Source: Stenopsyche tienmushanensis (Eukaryota; Arthropoda; Insecta; Trichoptera; Stenopsychidae). From it: DNA of 64,000 nt. The stretch covers positions 186,001 to 250,000 of the forward strand of contig WACJ01000515.1 in the NCBI GenBank assembly GCA_008973525.1, in the 5' to 3' direction. Below the pieces are notes generated by a model, which was given only the letters and a program-made list of their open reading frames with translations, searched no databases and was not told where the DNA came from. The position numbers and the translations under genes are program-made. Shown here piece by piece: positions 22,626 through 35,500 of the stretch (positions within the stretch are counted from its first letter, which is position 1; the number at the start of each line of letters is the position of its first letter).

Positions 22626-23509
22626 AAAAAAAAAAAATGGTTCAAATCTTTTATTTGAAAGGGCAGGTGTATACAATTTTTTGCATGAAAATAATGGTCG
22701 AGTAGATGCATTCTCACCCTAAGCAGGTAGCAAAACAACCCCAAAATCAGGGGTTTCATCACAAAAGCAACGCATTAATTCGCTCGAAATGCGCCAAAAT
22801 CATCTTTAGAATTGGAATGTTGTTGTCAATATTCGAGATGCTTGAGCATTTGAGATTTTATTAATTTTAAAATGCTATCGGTTCTAGTACAAATACCTAA
22901 TTGTAATATTTATGTATAATCAAAATGAATAAATAAATCGTTGCCTTCGTCGTTGCGACGTCTTTGTCGCGTTGTTCAATGTGGAGGTCGCACCGAAGAA
23001 GTCACTCGAGTATGAAGCAATTCCGTCACGTTAGCCTCGATGATAATCTTAGCATTGCTATGATCGTCAGAATAATGTAGTTGCTGGCGGGTGATACTTC
23101 AGAAGAGGAGTTGCAGTATATAGACAAATTAAAAACAGTGGATGGCGTAACTACTAATTGACGAGCTTAGGCGACGCCTAGAGGCAGTATAGTAGAGATG
23201 TCCCCCACATGCCCCACGAAGCGCTCGTTAAACTTTCCCTGCCGGTGATGTATTTACTACACCTCGACTCTTATAATGGGAATATCGACATGAAATATAA
23301 TAGATACGGGGTTCAAAATTTTTGTATTCCTCCGTATTATAATTATGAATCACATCAAAGTGTTATAGTATATAAGTATTCATCTGCAGCGACGGAAATA
23401 AATAATTTGTCGGTAAATCGGGAATTTTGCGAGGTTTAGTCTGTGTCTCAGCAGAAAGTAATTTTATCAGTCACATTGATGGTTTTATACAAAAATGGGG
23501 GCTCACGTG
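22626..23509. other. intergenic, probably remains of a hAT element
   Basis: An unassigned plus-strand frame at 23209-23439 precedes the hAT C-terminal fossil and may belong to it; no motif confirms this. A long A run lies at about 22627-22637. Confidence 0.35.
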
Positions 23510-23690
23510 ATCATTAACTTGAACGAGCATTTAAATATCTGATGACGATACCTCCAACGCGTGTGGAGGCTGAGCGTACATTTTCAGCAGCAAGTTGCTT
23601 GGCTTCCAAAATCAGATCCAGACTAAATGACGAAATACTCAATGCTAAAATCAGTCAGTCATAGCAGTCAATCGGTTAATATTAAAGCAT
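23510..23690 (+). mobile_element. hAT transposase C-terminal dimerisation fossil
   Basis: Plus-strand reading gives ERAFKYLMTIPPTRVEAERT and then FSAASCLASKIRSRLNDEIL. This is the conserved hAT dimerisation block (P-P-T-x-V-E-x-E-R-x-F-S). A stop follows shortly after. No TIRs were identified. Confidence 0.75.
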
Positions 23691-23759
23691 TCTGTAAAGT
23701 GCAAAAACAAAACAATTCAAAACTATTGTGAATGATGGATGGACATTTGAAGTCGTTAG

Positions 23760-24370
23760 ATTATTAGATTAGATCCTGGATTCACAAATTCAAATTGTTG
23801 TTTGAGAATATTATTATATTTGAACGATTGTCTCTATCCAGGCTTAGAATGATTTCTTGCTTCCGAAAAAGTAAATATTGAGAGGATTAATCCCTTAAAG
23901 AGGTAAAACACATGGTTGTGTCCGAATTCCATTGATTCAGAAAGAGCACTCTTATACGTTGAGCTCGGAGCCAGACAAAGACGGAGAGAATATCTTGCGT
24001 ACATCCTGCGATTGTATAGATCATTAATCCAAATTTATCGACTAATAATGATATGTGAATGATGTAATGAATCGATTTTTATTGTTTATGTTTACGCAAA
24101 GAAATGACCGAATGTTGTGTGCACATGTGACAATGTTTATTTATTTATGTACAAGCTTCGTACACGCTGCGACGGTCCTGACAGATAAGTGATTTAAAAT
24201 TTGCTCACTACATTGCCAAGAGTTAATGATACGTTCAAATTCAAACAAATGTGGAATCATATGTGAACTTAAATGATAAAACACCCTACGATTAATTCTA
24301 TCTGTGGAAAAGTATCATATGGAGATCGCCTACATTTGATGGTGAATTTGCATGATTGCATGATGATCAT
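23760..24370 (+). repeat. diverged SINE copy
   Basis: It shares AGATCCTGGA, CGATTGTCTC(T/G)ATCCAGG, AAAAAGTAAAT and GAGATCGCCTAC, in the same order, with the SINE at 50283-50730. The internal part (about 23920-24290) is diverged or inserted sequence. Confidence 0.5.
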
Positions 24371-24517
24371 TGCATCGTTTGTTATTTATTATGTCTTTTT
24401 GTACTATAGTTGTGCAAAAAATAAAATATATGTGTTGTTATTCTCCATGTGATCACCGCGAGCATGGATTTTTCCATTCACCCATATGTTTTTATACGAT
24501 TCTTAGGTATGGATGGC

Positions 24518-24524
24518 TATAAAA
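24518..24524 (+). promoter_or_regulatory. TATA box of ILP1
   Basis: TATAAAA lies about 70 bp before a GT donor at 24590 (CCACAAG|GTTAGG). I infer a short 5'UTR exon and an intron from 24590 to 24764 ending in TTTCAG directly before the ATG, the same arrangement as the other ILP genes here. Confidence 0.55.
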
Positions 24525-24764
24525 TTAGACCAAATGATGGGATAAGCTTTATTTTCATTCGGTCTTCGGGGTGCATCGACGTCCACAAGGTTAGGCATCA
24601 TTTTGTTTAACATTTCATTTCAAACCAACTGATTTTGATACGTATTTGAAATTCAATATACATGTATTATTAAATATTCAAAAGATCCTTTGATATAGTC
24701 GATGTGCTGTATAAGTGATGTATAGGCAATGTTAGCTGTCGTTCACGGAACAATTTATTTTCAG

Positions 24765-27209
24765 ATGAACTTCGTTTGGCTCTTTGGATTTTTGTGTATC
24801 TCAGCAGGAATGGTCGAATCCCAGTACGAATTATTTCCGGAATTGAAGCGATTCGAGGGTCGCAGACTGTGCGGGAAATATTTGACCAAAGCACTGACCA
24901 TGGTCTGCGCCAGTCAATATAATGGGTGGCCACCGATATCCAAGAAGAGTTCTGAATGTAAGTCATTTTCAAAATATATCATTATAATCATCCTGACTGA
25001 AACTCCATTATATAAAGGTTTCTTCATCATCACCACTAATCACGAAGGGCGTTTTTTACTGTTCGAATATTATTATTTTTCCCAAATATCTTCAGACCTT
25101 CATGCTCTATTTTTGACAATTAATCCTTTATTTTAGATCGTTTCTTTGGCTGAAAAATCTTTATAAATTTTGTTGTATGGATTTCAGAATGTATGCCCTT
25201 TAATATTAAAATGTGTGCTTCTTTCAATGAAAAGATCTTCATTTAAAAAACATAATTGCAACTGTTCGACCAAGTATCGACATTTATTTGTGTTTTTTAA
25301 GACTGACTGCTTAACAACCTCAATTTTTCTCTCTGTATTATCATCATTTGAACGCTTTGAATAGTGAGCCAATTTTAAATTATTATAAACTTAGATGCTT
25401 TATTTGTATGTCTATAACTGATCATCCGTACAAATCCATTTATCTATCAGGACCGCGCAGCGTGTATGAAGCTTGTATATAAATAAATAAACATTGCCGA
25501 TCACACACAATATCCGTCAATTTATTCGCGAAAAAAATAAACAATAATTTATATTACATCAAAATTTATTGAATAATATATGATCCATTCTGTTTTATTA
25601 CCTTTCTCCATCTCTCTGGAAGCCTCATAATGCCTTCTTACCAAAATTCCCCAGGTTTGTTGGCAAAATATACATTTTATAAGGTACATTTTTATATCAT
25701 TTTTTGAATTAAATAAATAATAATCTGAAGGGGCAATATCCGGAGACTATGGAGGATGAGGTAAAACATCCCAGTCAAATGATAATAATTTATTTCTGAC
25801 GAGCAAAGACACATGAGGCCTGGCGTTATCGTGATGACAAACAAAGCCTCGTCTGTTCTCTAATTCTGGTCGTTTTTTGGCAATTGCATCCTTTAGATTG
25901 TCTAGTTGGAAACAATATTTTGTTGAATTGATGGTTTCACCTTGCTGAAGTAGTTCATAATAAACTACCTTCTTCCAGTCCCACCAAATGCATAGCAAAA
26001 CTTTTTTTGGATTTAGGCCAGGTTTAGCTACAGTTAAAGCTTCTGTACCCTTGGTCCGAGACCGTTTACGTTGGATATTCTCATAGAGTATCCAACTTTC
26101 ATCTCCAATGACAAGTCTCTTCAAAAAAGGTTGGCTATTATGACGTTGGAGAAGAAGATCGCATGTTGAAATACGCTGAAGTTTATTTGAGTCAGTCAGT
26201 TCATGTGGAAGCCACACATATGAACGATTGATGTAGCCCAATTTTGTCAGATGATTATGGTCGGACGTTCGTGGAATTTCTAGCTTGTTAGCTATTTCGC
26301 GAACAGTATATCGCGGGATTTCTTCAACCATGGCTATGATTAGATTTGTGTTCATTTGCGAAAGAAACTTATGGGACAACCTAATATTAACAATACAATT
26401 GAAATCGATTCATTTAGGCAACTATTAGTCAATAAATTTGGGTTATCGATCTATACAATCATACGATGTACGCAAGACACTCTTTCTGAATCACTGGAGT
26501 TCGATCGCAAATACGCGACTGAACTCCTCAAAAGGTTAACCGGCATTTTTAATGGTTGTTATTTTTGCACAAATATATTACGAATATAAATATATATACA
26601 TTTATGAATATAATATTACGTTATATTTTTGAGAGATCTTTTCGCCAAAAGTGCGGCGTGACGATATATTGACGTCGAATTACAGTAAGATTTTTTTTGC
26701 ATAATTATAAACGTACTTATTATAAACATATGAATTCAGACATACGACCGGAATGAGTTAACTTTATTAAATAAAATTTATCTTCGAGCCACATTTTGTC
26801 AGATAACAAGAGATTGCTGCTTTAGCTCGAAATGTCCTTTCAGGGCAACAATCATTAAATAAGGAAATGTATGATTGGTTACATTTAATCGGATTGGATG
26901 ATCCTAATCCTTGTTATATTTCTTGTTTTGCCATTATCGGATTATACCAGCTCCGTTAATTATTCGTTCGTCTTTCATTGATGTCTATCTAATCTCTTAT
27001 TTTAGACGAGCAAGAAGAAGACTTCGCCATGGATCGATCCCCGAGAAGAATGGACGTGGCCTTACCTGAACAGGGATCAGCCAACGAAATATTTGTCTCC
27101 CATTTTTGATGGATCTCGCTACCGTCATCGTCTTCGGCGCGGTGCTGTCGACGAATGCTGCAAGAGGCCTTGCTCCATCAGCGAAATGCAGACCTACTGT
27201 GCTTCTTGA
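24765..27209 (+). CDS. insulin-like peptide precursor ILP1 (apparent one-base frameshift in exon 2)
   Basis: Exon 1 (24765-24957) encodes a signal peptide (MNFVWLFGFLCISAGMVES) and the B chain RRLCGKYLTKALTMVCASQY followed by a KK site; donor GTAAGT, phase 1. Exon 2 (27006-27209) encodes the C peptide (EEWTWPYLNR), an RLRR cleavage site and the A chain GAVDECCKRPCSISEMQTYC. All six insulin cysteines are present with normal spacing. The phase-1 junction opens in a frame one base off that of the A chain, so there is one extra base, probably in the CCCC run near 27039-27042. It may be an assembly error or a real lesion. The start is the ATG flush with the TTTCAG acceptor. It is a secreted hormone acting on the insulin receptor by family knowledge. 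The intron of about 2 kb holds a mariner. Confidence 0.75.
25565..26385 (-). mobile_element. mariner element with nearly complete DD34D transposase
   Basis: The reverse frame at 26379-25747 has LPHELTDSNKLQRI, GDESWILYEN (first Asp) and CHHDNARPHVS (second Asp). After one TAG stop (25747-25749, where Tyr is expected) it continues SPDIAPSDYYLF with the third Asp exactly 34 residues on. The N-terminal HTH1 region is missing or shortened and the C-terminus has further damage. It lies in the ILP1 intron, antisense to it. Confidence 0.8.
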
Positions 27210-28454
27210 ACACGACGAACCAACCCGACCACCGAAAGATTTTTTTTTTGAATATCATGATTTTCCGTGGACGATGACAACTCGCATTATATTCGATGTT
27301 AATTCTTCTAATTTGTAAGATCTTCATGCGCGGTTTAGTTGAGATCGATACATCATGCGTACCTGAAATTAGCTGCTGTTGTCCTTCTTGCAAAAACGGA
27401 CGCTGAATTACAGTACAAAAATATTAATAAATTCAATACCAGTATTAGTCACGAACGTTAGCGTATATTATGAATAAATCATACTTTACATATCATTTAC
27501 ACATTATTTTCAATGTTAGCCATGTATCAGGTTATTGTTTGTATGTATAAGATCTATCCAAGGATTTATTGTCTCAAACTAAGTCTATAATCTTTTGACA
27601 AGACATGTGATCAGACCCTGTGATATAATTTTAATTTTTAGCTTTTCAATAATTATTAAACACTTTTTTTAACGTTCCTTGTATAGTTTTAAGATGGCAA
27701 TTATGCCACGTCGATTAATTTTTTTAAAAAATTATTAAAAATTGCAGGGTCTGTTTATATTGTCGCGAGTTGAACCAATGTAACAGTTTTCATGTAATAA
27801 TAAAATGTATTAATCGATAAAAATATTTATTTAGCCCTCCGAAATATAGAAGTTCAAAGTTTTGCATTGAAAGTAACAAGATTTGGCCTTTTGATCTCCT
27901 CGAAAATATATTTTTCCTTTGGACAAAGAGGATATTTTTCGTCCAATGCAAATTTGGAGGGCGTTGATGACCATCTGCCGCCCCCCTGGATAAGATTTGC
28001 AAGAACGCGTTGAAGTTATTTTAAAAAGATAATTCGCTGTGCATTGTGTAATTCACAGACAACATTTGGTTGCAAAAAACAATAGTAATCGCCTTCATTG
28101 CTGACTGCAACAAGTAATTACAGCAGTTAGGCTATCAAAGTGTGCCTGTCTAAAAATACTTCATAATCTCTTTGATTTAGTCATACCGTTTTTTTAACAG
28201 ATTCATTAAGCGAAAGATTATTGAAATTTAAGAATTATATGGTTCATTTGAATGATTTATATAATAAACTAGCAGATACTCGATATGCGTTGCAATGCCA
28301 AGCGCGCTTAGTAATTATTTGAAAAGAAGCGCAGTGGTGCAGTTACGTGATTTATTATCTGAGGCCACATGTAGCGTGGACTGAAAGGCTAGAATCCAAA
28401 AGCCTCGAAGATCGACTGTCTCTCTCTCTCTCCCCCATAAACGGAGCTCAACCG
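27210..28454. other. intergenic, nothing recognised
   Basis: 3' flank of ILP1 with a possible polyadenylation signal (AATAAA) near 27424. The rest is featureless AT-rich DNA. Confidence 0.45.
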
Positions 28455-28650
28455 CCGTATCACCAGACCAATATGCGCCAACGTGGTGCATCCGCTAAAC
28501 GTCTCGCAAAGCAAATTGCGTACACAAACAATGCTTGTATTAATTCAAAAGTATTTATTGCGCACAGCAATTCTTTAAAATTTCATCGCAATCAGATGAG
28601 CGGTATAGGAACGTATACGAGACAAACCGACCACATTCATTTTTTTAAAA
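28455..28650 (+). repeat. repeat E (3' end of a retroelement), copy 1
   Basis: It shares CACCAGAC(C/T)AATATGCGCCAA, TAAACGTCTCGCA and TTGCAATCGGATGAACGGTA-type sequence with 50742-50940. The ending ACAAAC...ATTGA-like tail suggests an RTE-type 3' end. Confidence 0.55.
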
Positions 28651-28939
28651 TTTTGATCAAAGCAAATGCAAATATTTCTGTGTTCGTATCAAAACTTGTC
28701 CTGTACAAAAAAAATTTGGGTCGAAGACAATTTTATCACTTTTCAGCTCTTTCTTCTGTGGAAACAAGCGATGGCGGCATTCTGGTATTTTGCCAGCGTT
28801 TAAAGAAGCACTTGGGAGTGTTTTTTTTATTTCAGGATGTTTTCAATATGATCATTTCAAATTGGGTCTTAAAATCAGGGCTTTGAAACGGGACGAAACC
28901 GAAAACTGAAATTAAAAAAAAAAACATAGGTTCGAAGCC

Positions 28940-29352
28940 CTGTTTAGGACTGGGACAGCAAAATTATCACTGCAAGAAGAGTTGACACAATTGTTAACAA
29001 ACGAAAAGTCAAACAAATTAAGGTCCTTATAATGAAACAAAAATATAATTTTGATGACTGGAACCAACTAAGATAGTGATTTTTTTTTGTAGCTCTTAAT
29101 AGGTATCCTCTCTCCAATTGCCCAGACCCAGATGTGCGGCGTTTTTTTCGCTTGTCTATCCTAGTGTAGACGAGGTCTTCCGACGCGTCTACTGCCACTT
29201 AGTCTCGAATCTAAAATGGCACGAGGAACTCTATGAGTTGGCATCTGCGCTATATGACCTGCCTTTGCTGGACTGGCTTCGGAGCCTGAAATCTTTTCCC
29301 GGAGAGATAGATTTTTCAAAATCTTCCCTTTTGTACTTTTTATTATTAACAC
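28940..29352 (-). mobile_element. non-LTR reverse-transcriptase tail, frameshifted
   Basis: The reverse strand reads AGHIAQMPTHRVPRAILDSR then SGSRRVGRPRL, shifting frame into VDASEDLVYTRI. This is the typical C-terminus of RTE-type endonuclease-reverse transcriptases (GHxxRM ... RRxGRPxxRWxD). It is a 5'-truncated fossil. Confidence 0.65.
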
Positions 29353-29459
29353 TCATGGAGATGCAACCTCCATCATTTACCTTTGATACCGCCATGTATT
29401 TAATATTAACAAAATTTATTGACATTCGTATAATGAAGAAGAAGAATGTATATTTAATA

Positions 29460-29650
29460 GGGTGATTCAAATATAACCCGGATTTTTTTTGTACAAATTT
29501 ATAATATTAGTAATATATATAAATAGAAATGGAGTATCTTATTTTAATATACAGTTCCCTTCATTAGAAATATTTTTTTCCATCGGATAGGGAGCGTCTT
29601 GATCCCGTCACTGAATAAATAAGGCGAGAAGTAGCATTATCTGTTGCGCA
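29460..29650. mobile_element. mariner end, second copy of the 402-530 sequence
   Basis: GGGTGATTCAAATATAACCC begins the stretch, followed by GGAGTATCTTATTTT and AGTTCCCTTCATTAGAAATA, as at 402-530. Confidence 0.65.
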
Positions 29651-32566
29651 ACGCGTAATTAGTCGTTTTCTCATAAACGAAGGCATAAGTATCTCAGAGA
29701 CACTCATCATATATACGTATAATTCAATCAAAATCGAATACAGTAAATGTCATTTAAAAATAAAACTCATTATTTGTATACATTAGCTTCTCGGATATCA
29801 TCTAGCAAACATATCGCATTGATGTTAATATTTATGAAATTATTTTTCAGATGAAATCCAAGCCGTTGTTTATTTAACCCGTGGGGGTTATATTTTCGTG
29901 ATCTACATTTATCGTTATTAATATACGAAAAATGATTTTCGTTAATTTCGTCGGTAGCAAATATGACTTCATATGAAATCTGATATTTTTACCAAAATAA
30001 TTTTTTGAGGCTTTATATGAGGCTTATTTTAATAGAAATTATTGTTTGAAGATCGAGACCGCAAATCCAAGGGATCTGTATATTAATTTGGACTAAACAT
30101 TCAATACCGAAAGTCTTATATAATTAACTCATTGATAATTTTTAAATTTTAGTCCATTTGGACTTTTTAAAATGCTAGAAAAACGAGGGAAAATGCTACA
30201 AAGCTGCTTTTTTGTATACAAGTAGTTTGCGTAAATTATTGATAAATATTCGTCGTCTACCTTCGATACAAGGTAGCTAAGGTTTCGGCAGACATGATTA
30301 AAGTTGTAACGTGGAAACTTGATTGAAGTGTTATTTCTCTAGTGGATGTCAGACATCCTTAAAATTTTACCAATGACGCAAAACGTGCTTTAAATGTTAT
30401 TTTTTAATTGCCTTGTTGTGCGATTTTCGATATATTTTATCTAGCTGTTTCAAAGTTAAGCGGTTTTTAAAATCCATGGAACGCATCTTCACTTTTTCTA
30501 TGTAAGTCATAGCTTTTTTTGTGCGATTTTCCGCGGAACGCATCTACCGCACAAAAAAAAGTTTAAGTGTACAATGTAGTAATCACGATGAAGATAATCT
30601 AATGAAATTTAATTAAAGCGATATATTTACGAATCTTTTTGATGAATTTTGCTTGATCAAAGATAGATTATCTTCTTTAGTCTGCCTTTCTCGAATCAGA
30701 TTGATTGAATTGCATGCTTCCCAATGAAATTTCATATAAAATATCAAATATTATGGTAGCAATGACTATCTCGTCACGTACGCCAATTCTCTAATAAATG
30801 TTAATTGAATCAAAATAAATAAATAAAATAAAATGTGATAAAATGGTGATAGTGATAAGGATAATCTTTAAAATATAATTAAATTGCCATATCGAAAATA
30901 AAGTACTTACTGATAGTATCTTTTTTGTTTACAATGCCATGTGGATAATATTTTTATAAATATATATCATTGATTTATCAGCAATTTACCTCTTTATATT
31001 TTGTTGCTATGTTCTTACCTAGCCAGGGGCGGTCAAACTAAAATTTTAGTGGTGCCTACAAAAAGGCTTACTGCATCGATACATTTAAACAAGATAGTGG
31101 TTTTCATTATGTGGTACGGGAAATTGTCTTCCAGAAAGATCGCTACAAGAGAAGGGGAGCATTTAGCCGAGTTTAAAAGAGGTGCGGGTCACCATATAGC
31201 AATTTCGAGCTCCCTGGCGAATGGAGTTCTCGACCTCTGACAGAGCTGATCCGGTTTAGCTTCGATTGAGCTAGCAGCTTGAGATTCGGCTCAGCTCCGA
31301 ATAGATCTCTTCCGCTTCGAGTTTTGACATCTTCTACGCCTCGTAGCCGCAGCCTGTCCGAAATGGGGACAGTAAAGGTGTTAAAGAGAAGACATCGTCT
31401 TTGAAGTTTATCAACTTGAGATCCACCATCTTCCATCTCCCCACGACCTCTACCTAAAATAAAGATACTCAACAAAAGTAATTTTTTTCGGGTATCTTTA
31501 TTTTCATTCATAGCTTTTTCTATAGAAATACAAATCATACGTCGAAGTGACGTAATATAATAATATTAAAAATGGTGACACTTACCAACGAGATACGACC
31601 ATTCCTCGATAGCCCCAGACGGCGACATAGTTGATTCGAAACCACAAAGCTCAGAATTTTGAAAAACGACAAAAATACGTTATCAATACTTTCAACTTAA
31701 ATGTGCCAAAATTTACACATGTATATAATAAAAATATATTGCTTGTGTGATTTTCGTCAAAATATTCGCATTTAAAGCATTTCCGGCGATAAAACCTTTA
31801 ATCTTTGGCATGCTGCTAGTTTAAAGGTTAATCCCAGAAGGAACACTTGGTCCCGTGCTGATAAAACGACTGTATAAAATTATTATCTGAGCTCGCTTTT
31901 TGACATTACCCAGTTGAATCCGAGCAAGGCGTTACCTGCACAGCTCCCTTATCTGTATTTTGGGTATTTTTCCATGTCGTAATTCAGCCAATATTTGCTA
32001 ATGCTGCTAAATCACCAATTTATACGACTACCATGCCGATAAGGTAATTTTAACGGTAAACTTATTACCATTATTTGTCCAAATTTTCCTTCGTTTTCAA
32101 AAGATTTCTGATTGAATGAAATATGAATTGTACATCTGTGTTTTTTCTTTACAGCACCATCAGAAAAAATAGTCAATTAATACTGTCGGAGTCGATCATC
32201 TGAGCATTGTCAAGAAGCAGCTGGATGTGTTTGAAACTGCCTCCGTCAAAAATCAATCTAATGTCCAGCCAACACAATTTCCATCTGCCCATCGATGTTC
32301 AGGCTTGTTCTATACACTTAGTCTCGTCTTGCTAATCGACAATTGGCAATATTGTATATTTAATTTACGGAAAATTGTACTGCATCCGTTTTACAATATT
32401 TATTCCAGAGGTTGTGAGCAGCGTACAATTTAGCTCCGAGCATTATATTGTTCTATTAAAAGTTTCAACGTATATTTTTAAATCAATTATCTTCATTTTG
32501 ATATTGGATTTATGCCGTCTATGAGTACATCTTAGTTCTATCATATACAATCTACGATATATAATA
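29651..32566. other. long intergenic stretch before the LRR gene
   Basis: No recognised gene. The reverse-strand frame at 31538-31173 is low-complexity and basic (GRGRGEMEDGGSQVDK...) and I cannot assign it. A TTTACAG acceptor-like site at about 32150 could belong to a 5'UTR exon of the LRR gene, but this is speculative. Confidence 0.35.
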
Positions 32567-35500
32567 ATGAAGTCTATCCGATGTATGCTTTTGTTGTTTA
32601 CATACATTCGATTAATTAGCGGTCAATCACATTTTTCTTGTTGGGTCGAATTTGCATGCTTGCCTTACAATGGATCACTTCCATGTATTGACAGTAAAAG
32701 CGCCGATATATCCGACAAGAATTTGTCAAATTATAGGATCACCTACGATTCGATTCCAACGCTTTCATTTCTGAATAAAATAAATAGTGACGTTAAAATT
32801 GAGATATCTCAAGTAGAAAAGTTAACAATATTTGTAGACACAATACAAAACCAATTGAAACCCGAAGATGACTCGAATTGTATAAGATGGGCACCAGATT
32901 ATATTTTTCGGAATTTTATAAATCTTAATTTTTTATCAATCAAATCAAACAAGATAACTGAAGTAACAGACGGGACATTAAGAGGACTGAAATCGTTGAT
33001 ATGGTTAGATCATAATAAAAAAATAAATGCGATAACAAGTAAAACATTCGGTGGGTTGGAATCGCTGACTGAGTTGCATCTCTTAAACAATGTGATTACC
33101 TCAATTTCGGATAACGCGTTTTCAAATTTGACAAAACTTACTAGTTTGAGGCTACATGATAACAAAATAAATACAATAACAAGTAAAACATTCGCTAGGT
33201 TGGAATCGGTGACTAAGTTGTATCTCTATAACAATGTGATTAGTTCCGTATCGGATAATGCGTTTTCACATTTGACAAAACTTACTTTTTTATGGCTACA
33301 CAATAACACAATAAATAAAATAACAACTAAAACATTCGATGGGTTGGAATCGTTGACCGAGTTGTATCTCTATAATAATGTGATCAGTTCCATGTCGGAT
33401 AACGCGTTTTCACATTTGACAAAACTTAGTAATTTAAGGCTACATAATAACCAAATAAATACAATAACAAGTAAAACATTCAGTGGGTTGGAATCGCTGA
33501 CTGAGTTGTACCTCTTAAACAATGTGATTACATCAATTTCGGATTACGCGTTTTTACATTTGATAAAACTTACTAATTTAAAGTTACACTATAACCAAAT
33601 AAATACAATAACAAGTAAAACATTCAGTGGGTTGGAATCGCTGACTGAGTTGTTTCTCTATAACAATGTGATCAGTTCCATGTCGGATAACGCATTTTCA
33701 CATTTGACAAAACTTACTCTTTTATGGTTACATAATAACACAATAAATACAATAACAAATAAAACATTCAATGGGTTGGAATCTTTGAACGAATTGTATA
33801 TCTATAACAATGTGATTAGTTCCGTGTCGGATAGCGCGTTTTCACATTTGACAAAACTTAGTAATTTAAGGCTATATAATAACAAAATAAATACAATAAA
33901 AAATAAAACATTCAGTGGGTTGGAATCGTTGACTGAGTTGCGGCTCTATAATAATATAATCAGTACCGTGTCGGATAATGCTTTTTCACATTTGACAAAA
34001 CTCACTCTTTTATGGCTACATTATAACAAAATAAATACAATAACAAGTAAAACATTCAAAGGGTTGGAATCGTTGAACGAATTGTATCTTTATAACAATA
34101 TGATTAGTTCCGTGTCGGATAGTGCGTTTTCACATTTGACAAAACTTACTCTTTTATGGCTAAATAATAACACAATAAATACAATAACAAATAAAACATT
34201 CGATGGATTAGAATCGTTGACCGAGATGTATATCTATAACAATGTGATTAGTTCCGTGTCGGATAACGCGTTTTCATATTTGACAAAACTTAAGAATTTA
34301 AGGCTACATAATAACAATATACACACAATAACAAGTAAAACATTTAGTGGGTTAGAATCGTTGATTGACTTGTATCTCTTAAACAATGTGATTAGTTCTG
34401 TTTCGGATAACGCATTTTCGCATTTGACAAAACTTAGTATTTTAAAGTTACACTATAACACAATAAATACAATAACAAGTGAAACGTTCAGCGGGTTGGA
34501 ATCGCTGACTGAGTTGTTTCTCTATAACAATGTGATTAGTTCTATGTCGGATAACGCGTTTTCACATTTGACAAAACTTACTCTTTTGTGGCTACATAAT
34601 AACACAATAAATAAGATAACAACTAAAACATTCGGTGGGTTAGAATCGTTGACTGAGTTGTATCTCTATAATAATGTGATCAGTTCTATGTCGGATAATG
34701 CGTTTTCACATTTGACAAAACTTAGTAATTTAAGGCTACATAATAACAAAATAAATACAATAACAAGTAAAACATTCAGTGGGTTGGAATCGCTGACTGA
34801 GTTGTATCTTTTAAATAATGTGATTACATCAATTTCGGATTACGCGTTTTCACATTTGACAAAACTTAGTAATTTAAGGCTACATTATAACAAAATGAAT
34901 ACAATAACAAGTAAAACATTCAGTGGGTTGGAATCGTTGACCGAGTTGTATCTCTATAACAATGTGATCAGTTTCGTGTCGGATAAGGCGTTTTCACATT
35001 TGAAAAAACTTACTAATTTAAGGCTACATTATAATACAATAGATACAATAACAAGTGAAATGTTCAGTGGGTTGGAGTCGCTGACTGAGTTGTATCTCTA
35101 TAACAATGTTATTATTTCCGTGTCAGATAACGCGTTTTCACATTTAACAAAACTTACTCGCTTATGGCTAAATAATAACTTAATAAATATGGTAACAAGT
35201 AAAACATTCGGTGGGTTGGAATCGTTGACCGAGTTGTATCTCTATAACAATGCGATTAGTTCCGTGTCGGATAACGCGTTTTTAAATTTGACAAAACTTG
35301 GTCATTTAAGGCTACATAATAACAATATACATACAATAACAAGTAAAACATTTGATGGGTTGGAATCGCTCATTGAGTTGTATCTCTTAAACAATGTGAT
35401 TAGCTCAGTTTCGGATAACGCATTTTTACATTTGACAAAACTTAGTAATTTAAGGCTACATTATAACAAAATGAATACAATAACAAGTAAAACATTCAGT

